NCBI GenBank assembly: GCA_964019135.1
Contig: OZ025253.1
Span: 4,903,059-4,967,058 of the forward strand
DNA: 64,000 nucleotides
Origin: Arenicola marina
Taxonomy: Eukaryota; Annelida; Polychaeta; Arenicolidae
Direction: 5' to 3'
Positions 56,911 through 64,000 of this stretch are shown piece after piece. The notes below the pieces were generated by a model, which was given only the letters and a program-made list of their open reading frames with translations, ran no database searches and was not told where the DNA came from. A program made the translations under genes and the position numbers. Position 1 is the stretch's first letter. Every line of letters begins with the position of its first letter.

Positions 56911-58780
56911 CAAGCTTAGATCATTTTTACTGACACTGATTACCTATCAATGCTTAAATATTATGTAGCAAAAATTTAATATGACATTACTTAGTTATGT
57001 CTAACAAGGTTATGTCCAGATACAATTTGACCAGGACAAACAGAAAGTCCATTTAAGGTCTATAGTCTTAAGTTTAAGACACTGGTCTATATCCATGGAT
57101 TTTAGGTAAACACTCATCACAACTGGTGATAACTGTCAAGCAGTCAATGACAGAGTTAAATAGTACGCGCCTGATCAGCAGGGTTTGGGGCGGTAGTTCA
57201 CAGCTGAACAGCTGAATATTAATGAGTATTGATGAGCACACTGTGTGTAATGTGTAATAAACCTGGATGAAACTAAAATGTTTTTGTAATATAATTGATT
57301 TTGCTGGAGCTGACGAACTTAACAGAGACAACATTACAGTGGCAACTGATATGTAGGGACCATATGTCCACGTATGGCATGACGACCCAATCGCCCCACA
57401 GTGACGTCGATGAATAACGTTCATTTGACGTCGTCGCAGCGTCGCATTCCAAGTCGTGGATGTGTTGCAAAATCGAAAAAATTCCGTTACGACGTCGCGC
57501 ACGACCTTAATTCGACCGTCATGACAACGTCGGCGTGCCCGCTGGGAATGAACCAAATATCGAATTGTCAGTGTGAGCCTGATTTTGGCACTATTAACTT
57601 AGAAATCTACAAAAACACCATTCTACATATATTGGTGTATTGGTCACCGTATCTGGCCTCTCACCATATGCTGCAGGTACTGATCACGTGACGCCGGATC
57701 GCGGAGATGTCGTGGTGCTACAGATACTCCAGGTTCTTGGTGTCTCCTCCCAAGGGTTACTGCACGAGTGATTAGACAGTCCTGCGTGCGGGCCAGGCCG
57801 CCAACCATTATAGAACATCTACAGATACTAAAAACATGAATTACCGTAGTTGCTCGAATAAGCGCCCCTGTTCGAATAAGCCCCGGGGGTGAATAACTTC
57901 TAGAGAGCCAACATGCTTACTACTTCTTTACGTTCTTTGAAATACGAGGTATTATACAGTTACGACTATATTATGTAATATAAGATTATACCAATAACTA
58001 AAACTACTGCTAGCCCCCTTGGGCTGGCCTTCTAACAGCGACGAATTCTAATGAAGGAGACGATGCCCATTTCAGAACTGAATAGTCGTGACGGGCAATA
58101 GATATAAGTCTATGGTAGCGCCACAATATATGAAATTGTAATTAATTTCTAAATGCATTTTAGTCTATGCATGATTCAATATAGAAATGGAAGTGTTTGC
58201 AATAATAAGTTTATTATTGATTGAGCATATGAGATTAATACCTTGGGTTTTACAAATCGAAACATTTTGGGTACCAAAGATGGCTTTTTGGGGGATTGGG
58301 ATATTATTGTCGGCACACAAAATACGACAATTTTAGTAAAATTTAGACCATATGTGGGGATATATTAATCTCAATAGTGGCATACGCTAGTACATCGTGA
58401 TTTATTACCTAACTGCTTTGACCTCCACAAAGCGCATATGATTAATAATTGATAACCATTCTTGTGAGTGGTATCTGATGTTATTATTTCGTTGTTGAAT
58501 GCACTAAATTCGGTCATTCTCATAGTTTTGGCGTAATGTGCTTGTGGAGCATGTCCCGGCCTTTCTCTGACACAAACAAGTTGCATAACATGGCACATTG
58601 TTCTTGGCATTTTCCGCGACTTTTTTCCACACTAAAAGACACCGCTAGTGGGTTGGAAATGTGCGACGGTCGTGTTGCCAAGGCTGAGCGTTTAATGTGC
58701 CGAACGAAGGCTTTCTGGGCGGGCGGCAGAGCGAGAAGAATTCCAGACGTGTCACGGAGAAACCTCTGAGTACGGATACT
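56911..58780. other. Intergenic: no supported gene
   Basis: Unique sequence right of the satellite. A minus-strand frame at 57074-57556 (160 codons) has irregular composition and no domain. At 57843-57890 a short phrase tcgaataagc occurs twice, possibly the end of a small repetitive element. Confidence 0.5.
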
Positions 58781-60060
58781 TGTCAGTATTTGGTTGTCTC
58801 ACCTCCAAGTGTCTTGACTATCAGTACCTGAGTACCAAGTTCCTCCGTGATGGCAGCCTGAGTGTTGACTTCAGCCAATTTGACAACTGATACGCTATCA
58901 ATGACTATAATGACAGTATTCATCTGCTTACCATCGTCGCTTGGTAATTCCCCCACCTTCGGTACAGATCGTTCCATGAGTTCTTTGAGAAGAACTGACT
59001 TTGCCCCACGTCTGAGACTTGTCGTCGTGTCAAATACAGAAGGCGGTGTATCAATGCACCATGCTCATCAAACTTTGTTAATGCTGACCACCTCCGCTGG
59101 CCAATATTTGAGATAAGCGATGCCAAATGCCAACCTCTGGCGGTATAGCTACCAAGGTGGCTTTTCGCGCCGAGCGTATGCGGTACGACTGCGCGTCGAA
59201 GGTCTTCAGTTTGACACTGGTTAACTTCGTGTCTACTTTGTCTAAGCACTGCTTCAAGGCTTTCTCTCCGATCTCATTCACGGGTGTTGCTCCCAGAAAT
59301 AAACCGGCCGGATATTACTTTTGCTACTTTGACGAACGTGTTTATAGTGATATCGTGGAATAAAAACTCCCATAAAAACAGATCGTTGTTTGTTTATCTT
59401 CCCTAAACCAAGTTAACTTTGAACAAGACAAAATCGTGGAAGCAGCACTTAAAGTCGCCACGCTCAAGCAACTTGTCTGCCCTCCGCCATGATTCCGTCT
59501 ATTGCCGGTATGTCCGAGAGAAATCTTGCTGCCTTCCCGTCGGGTGGCGTCAAACGGCACGTCTGGATGTTTGTATGTTGTGCTCTTCGTTTCTTTTTTG
59601 CGGAAATCCATTTGCAGTGGAAGTGGCTGATGTGCAGCAGCAATGCCTTCGTCCATACATTCTTAAGGGGACTCATGTTGTACATGCCCGCCAGAGGCTG
59701 GGTGGTTATTTGGCATGCCACTTGAGGCATGACTCATGCAAGGGGTTCTCGTGCCAGTTTATGTTAGCAATGGAAAACTGGATGAAACGTTTGTGTCGTG
59801 TTTTGAAGTACACATACGCAGTGTCCTTTTCTCAAACCTGTTTAAGGACACCATCGTACACTGTTGTGAGGTCGCCATGGAAGGTATCGGTGTTGATACG
59901 TTGGCTTAGTCTGTTCATTACGGTCATATGGGTCATGCTGCCACTCGCGTTGTCTGTATCAAATGCTATCCCAACCGACAGTGGGGTTTCACACCACACA
60001 TGCTGTGATGGAGTTGGTGTGACACAATCAGTCCCTCGACACTGCAATGCTATATCTAAC
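58780..60060 (-). other. Coding-like, frame-disrupted sequence of unknown origin
   Basis: Consecutive minus-strand frames (for example 59832-60047, 59342-59656, 59078-59281, 58783-58977) have protein-like composition: ASGSMTHMTVMNRLSQRINT, NEIGEKALKQCLDKVDTKLT, VPKVGELPSDDGKQMNTVII. No splice signals link them and internal stops separate them. This could be a decayed gene or transposon ORF; I do not recognise the family. Confidence 0.35.
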
Positions 60061-60759
60061 AGTTATTATTGGCCAGAACATTGAAAAAGATGTCTTATTA
60101 ATGACTAGAAAGGAAAGGAATTGTGGTGTTTTAGGCCATTTTGGTGCACATAAGCGCCTAGCGGGATTATCACCAGAGTCGGAACTCTCGCCGTTTGGGT
60201 TTGATCTTAACAACTTGCGAACTCCCATCATGCGAAAGCCGCTCCTAATAGGCAAGAATTGCGGCGTGGTTTCTGGCATATTCTCGCTTTCACATGCCTG
60301 AATTTAATTTCTTATTTGTTACCCATGTTTCAGTGCTTCAAAGGTAAGGTGGAGGGCCGGGAGTGTGGAAGCATGGAGGTTTCACAGAACCATTTGGCGG
60401 CCACTGAACGCGGTAATGTTATCGATGTTTCTTGCGGCGCATGCGCTGTCGCTCGCCTGGTGATAGGATTTATTACACATCTTGAATTAATCACTGAACT
60501 GTCCGTCATGGAACAACTTGCATTTTAAGCCAGTACTCTTGATCTTCCCTAACCCTTTTGAGCGTATAGGTTACATCCAAAAGGATGCGAAGGCTCACAT
60601 CTACAAGGATGTAAACGGTTGCACCCAGAAGGGTGTAAAGGCTTGCATCTAAAAGGTGGGAGGGGAATGATTTCCCACGTTCGTTCCGGACTATGCCTGA
60701 ATTAGGTAAGCACGAAGCAGGGTTTGTCCCACAATAAGACAACTGCGTAGCAGAACAAT

Positions 60760-60769
60760 TTTATTTATT
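60760..60769 (-). terminator. Probable polyadenylation signals of gene 3
   Basis: Two overlapping AATAAA on the minus strand, about 140-150 bases beyond the stop codon at 60911; positional equivalent of the gene 2 signal. Confidence 0.5.
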
Positions 60770-60910
60770 TTTCGTTCATTCCTTTTCGAAAAATTTACAT
60801 CGAAATCAATTCCATTTTTAACAATTATGGTAACCATGGTAATGACAAAAAGGGTTAACCGGATTATTCTGTGACTTGACAAAACGGCGACATATCTGTG
60901 ACGTCATCAC

Positions 60911-61081
60911 TCAGGTGCGCTCGCTAGCCGGAATCAAGCCGTCGATCCACGTGTGGTACCTGGTGACCCTGGCGTAGACTCCGGGTAAACCGGACGCGCA
61001 TCCGTACCCCCAGGACACAGCGCCCACTAGGTGGAACTTGTCGTCCCGATCCTGGACCACCAGGGGTCCGCCGGAGTCTCC
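60911..61081 (-). CDS. Gene 3 terminal exon: S1 protease catalytic Ser and C-terminus
   Basis: Acceptor cgcgatccag, phase 0, [11 protein letters not shown] to [11 protein letters not shown] at 60911-60913. 171 nt, with the same protein sequence as gene 2 exon 13. The exon and its acceptor are intact, so gene 3 probably is, or recently was, a functional trypsin-like protease of the same family. Only this and a fragment of the preceding exon lie in the window, so its N-terminal architecture is unknown. Confidence 0.92.
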   Translation of the reverse strand, partial: GDSGGPLVVQDRDDKFHLVGAVSWGYGCASGLPGVYARVTRYHTWIDGLIPASERT

Positions 61082-61115
61082 CTGGATCGCGAGAAACAGA
61101 TACATGGCAACGGTT

Positions 61116-61336
61116 GGTTGGTTATGTACGACGCTTTAACCACTTTTAGTAATATCGTGTCAATGGGAGAAGGCGAAGGAAGGGAGAGTGGAGCCATGTC
61201 CCCCGGGGGCAACTCCCTAATCGTTACGAAAAAAGACATGGGATCTGTATTCTGCGACCACACAGCCATGACACAGTGGGGCTCGAACCACCGATCCAAG
61301 TGCCCTTAGGCTCTCAGGTGACCAGAACACTCAATG
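61116..61336 (-). mobile_element. tRNA-derived SINE (copy C) with target-site duplication
   Basis: Bounded by identical 13-bp direct repeats catggcaacggtt at 61103-61115 and 61337-61349. The body equals copy B in gene 2, with B-box-like GGTTCGAGCCCC at about 61282-61293 on the minus strand. It lies in the last intron of gene 3. The insertion predates the segmental duplication because the orthologous position in gene 2 holds the same element. Confidence 0.85.
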
Positions 61337-61624
61337 CATGGCAACGGTTCTGAGGTTCTAAGGGTTCATTTGGCAGAGGAAAGGGGGTGGGGGGGCAAGG
61401 GTATTTCCGTTCCTCGGGAATGGGCTTTTCATTTCACCGTAGGAACGAGGACAATATTTCTTCGTGAACTAGGAATGAGATATCAACCGGCCTTCGTGAT
61501 CAAGGCTTTTCATTATTCGTGGACCGATAATGTTTACCATGTATTCGCCCCTTCCATTGTATACATTTAATTCATCTTGACCTGGGAATAAAGACATGAC
61601 ATTTATTCTTCGTGGCTTGGGAAC

Positions 61625-62270
61625 ACCCTTGATCTGCCTAGATGGCGAGATGCTCGTCTTGGTCTGGCCAGATGGTGAGAGGTCCACCCTTGTTCGGCCT
61701 AAGTAGTGAGAGACCAGCCCTTGTTCTGGCTAGATGGTGAGAGACCGAGCCTTGATATAGCTAGATGGTGAGAGACCCGCCCTTGGTCTGGCAAGATGCT
61801 GAGAGACCGGGCCTTCGTATGGCTAGATAGTGGAGACCCGCCCTTGGTATGGTTAGATGATGAGAGACCCGACCTTGGTCTGGCTAGATAGTGAGAGGCC
61901 CGCCCTTGGTCTGGTTAGATGGTGAGAGGCCCGCCCTTGGTCTGGCTATATAGTGAGAGGCCCGCCCTTGGTCTGGTTAGATGGTGAGAGATCCACCCTT
62001 GGTCTGGTTAGATGGTGAGAGGCCCGCCCTTGGTCTGGCTATATAGTGAGAGGCCCGCCCTTGGTCTGGTTAGATGGTGAGAGATCCACCCTAGGTCTGG
62101 CTATATAGTGAGAGGCCCGCCCTTGGTCTGGCTATATAGTGAGAGACCCGCCCTAGGTCTGGCTAGATGGTGAGAGGCCCGCCCTTGGTATGGCTAGATG
62201 GTGAGAGGCCCGCCCTTGGTATGGCTAGATGGTGTTAGACCCGGCTAAATTGTGCGAGACCCACCCCTGG
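61625..62270. repeat. 31-bp tandem array in last intron of gene 3
   Basis: Same unit as 12960-13690 (ctagatggtgagagac, ccgcccttggtctgg), about 20 copies, but with a subarray of alternating agatggtgagag and atatagtgagag variants not seen in that order in gene 2. Confidence 0.92.
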
Positions 62271-62369
62271 TCCGACGTTTCCATTAGTCACGTACCATGA
62301 AGAAAACACCGATACGTTTCACGTAGCTGACGGGCATACATTTGCACAAGTGGGTATCGAACCACGTAC

Positions 62370-63115
62370 GTGATATACGCCTCCATGAGTCACGTACCTG
62401 ACATACGTCTCCATGAGTCACGTACCTGACATACGTATCCATGAATCACGTACCTGACATACGTCTCCATGAGTCACGTACCTGACATACGTCTCCATGA
62501 GTCACGTACCTGACATACGTCTCCACGAGTCACGTACCTGACATACGTCTCCATGAGTCACGTACCTGACATACGTCTCCATGAGTCACGTACCTGACAT
62601 ACGCCTCCATGAGTCACGTACCTGATATACGTCTCCATGAGTCAGGTACCTGACATACGTCTCCATGAGTAACGTACCTGACATACGTCTCCATGAGTCA
62701 CGTACCTGACATACGCCTCCATGAGTCACGTACCTGATATACGTCTCCATGAGTCAGGTACCTGACATACGTCTCCATGAGTCACGTACCTGACATACGT
62801 CTCCACGAGTCACGTACTTGACATACGTCTCCATGAGTCACGTACCTGACATACGTCTCCACGAGTCACGTACCTGACATACGTCTCCATGAGTCACGTA
62901 CTTGACATACGTCTCCATGAGTCACGTACCTGACATACGTCTCCATGAGTCACGTACCTGACATATGTCTCCATGAGTCACGTACCTGACATACGTCTCC
63001 ATGAGTCACGTACTTGACATACGTCTCCATGAGTCACGTACCTGACATACGTCTTCATGAGTCACGTACCTGACATATGTCTCCATGAGTCACGTACCTG
63101 ACATACGTCTCCCAT
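62370..63115 (-). repeat. 28-bp splice-donor-like array in gene 3
   Basis: Core GTCAGGTACGTGA on the gene strand, about 26 units against about 30 in gene 2. An internal block with the variants gatatacg and gagtcaggtacc is repeated about 110 bases apart (near 62625 and 62740). Confidence 0.93.
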
Positions 63116-63189
63116 GAGTCACTGTGAGCCACCTACCTGAAACACGTCTTCATGAGTCAAGTACTTGACGAGGGCTGACGATGTCGCCC

Positions 63190-63936
63190 TCGCGTTCAGT
63201 GAGTCACGTATCTGGCCATGTCACCCTGGTTGTCGCCGGTGCACACCATGTTGGCGGTGATGGGTCTGGGGGTCACGCACCTGACAGGCGTCCCTGACGA
63301 CGTCGCCCTGGTTGTCCTCGGCAAACACCATGTTGGCGGTGACGGGTCTGGGGGTCACGTACCTGGCATGAGTCCCTGACGACGTCTCCCTGGTTGTACC
63401 CGGTGCATATCATGTTGGCGGTGATGGGTCTGGGGGTCACGCACCTGACAGGCGTCCCTGAAGACGTCGCCCTGGTTGTACCCGGTGCATATCATGTTGG
63501 CGGTGATGGGTCTTGGGGTCACGCACCTGACAGGCGTCCCTGACGACGTCTCCCTGGTTGTACCCGGTGCACACCATGTTGGCGGTGATGGGTCTGGGGG
63601 TCACGCACCTGACAGGCGTCCCTGAAGACGTCGCCCTGGTTGTACCCGGTGCATATCATGTTGGCGGTGATGGGTCTGGGGGTCACGCACCTGACAGGCG
63701 TCCCTGAAGACGTCGCCCTGGTTGTACCCGGTGCATATCATGTTGGCGGTGATGGGTCTTGGGGTCACGTACCTGAGAGGCGTCCCTGACGCTGTCGCCC
63801 TGGTTGTCCCCGGCAAACACCATGTTGGCGGTGATGGGTCTGGGGGTCACGTACCTGGCATGAGTCCCTGACGACGTCGCCCTGGTTGTCCCCGGCAAAC
63901 ACCATGTTGGCGGTGATGGGTCTGGGGGTCACGTAC
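63190..63936 (-). repeat. 82-bp array of duplicated exon ends in gene 3
   Basis: Same unit as in gene 2 (exon end, donor, about 15 intron bases) but about nine units instead of five to six. Variants with GTGCGT and GTACGT donors are interspersed, and blocks of two to three units recur. Confidence 0.92.
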
Positions 63937-64000
63937 CTGGCATGAGTCCCTGACGACGTCACCCTGGTTGTCCCCGGCACACATCATGTTGGCGGTGATG
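63937..64000 (-). CDS. Gene 3 penultimate exon, 3' end (partial)
   Basis: Reads [20 protein letters not shown] and Q up to donor CCAG/GTACGT, matching the end of gene 2 exon 12. The ATGATGTGTGCCGGGG spelling equals the genuine exon rather than the diverged array copies, so this is probably the true exon, cut by the window edge. A further array unit cannot be excluded. Confidence 0.6.

Larger units (their letters stand above)
60088..64000. repeat. Segmental duplication, copy in gene 3
   Basis: Matches 11308-15180 in the same orientation: flank, terminal exon, SINE, 31-, 28- and 82-bp arrays, and the beginning of the exon 12 equivalent. It continues past the right edge. It differs mainly in array copy number and small indels, for example fewer 42-bp hairpin repeats at 60575-60655 and more 82-bp units. 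Confidence 0.9.

Noticed and set aside
57074..57556. Minus-strand frame of 160 codons
   Set aside because: No domain, irregular composition, no splice context; probably chance.
57843..57890. Doubled tcgaataagc phrase as a transposon end
   Set aside because: Too short, and no second terminus or target duplication was found.

Overview
The window is animal nuclear DNA: split genes with GT-AG introns, tRNA-derived SINEs, a decayed non-LTR retrotransposon, and more than 30 kb of tandem repeats. The mix of shuffled phase-1 extracellular domains (three-finger/Ly6, EGF, SEA, trypsin) and minisatellites that start on exon/intron junctions points most naturally to a cephalochordate (amphioxus). That assignment is inference; no species marker was read.

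All recognisable genes are on the minus strand and look like members of one tandem family of secreted mosaic proteins. Gene 1 (4034 leftward past position 1) shows its 5' part: TATA box, signal peptide, a three-finger domain split by an intron, and an EGF domain with a Ser/Lys-rich insertion. Gene 2 (34404 to 12289) appears complete in 13 exons. Its phases all agree and the exons sum to 2073 nt, i.e. 690 residues plus stop: signal peptide, three-finger 1, EGF 1, three-finger 2, EGF 2, SEA (three exons, with a GS-type autocleavage site), Thr/Pro-rich stalk, and a trypsin-like protease with complete His/Asp/Ser triad and Asp at the S1 site. Gene 3 (from beyond 64000 to 60911) shows only its last two protease exons. 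It lies in a copy of about 4 kb of the gene 2 3' region (11308-15180 matches 60088-64000).

Layout from left to right: 1-1140, 18-bp minisatellite carrying the gene 1 splice donor; 1147-4094, gene 1 exons; 4100-7785, no supported gene; 7785-10855, 19/25-bp satellite; 11308-15265, gene 2 3' end with 31-, 28- and 82-bp arrays; 15265-24160, gene 2 protease, stalk, SEA and EGF 2 exons; 24456-31046, 38/39-bp satellite inside an 8.6-kb gene 2 intron; 32018-34404, gene 2 5' exons; 36480-37745, CTATGG/CTATAG repeats; 37740-38830, decayed LINE; 39140-56910, 17.8-kb satellite of 40-bp units; 56911-60080, no confident gene, with decayed coding-like sequence; 60088-64000, gene 3 3' end with the same arrays as gene 2.

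The main novelty is that tandem arrays directly downstream of coding exons in all three genes are built from the exon's own 5' splice site. Each unit repeats a CAG/GTGAGT-, CAG/GTACGT- or CAG/GTGCGT-type donor in sense orientation. The second is the mosaic architecture itself: a secreted trypsin-like protease carrying two three-finger domains and an autocleaving SEA module.
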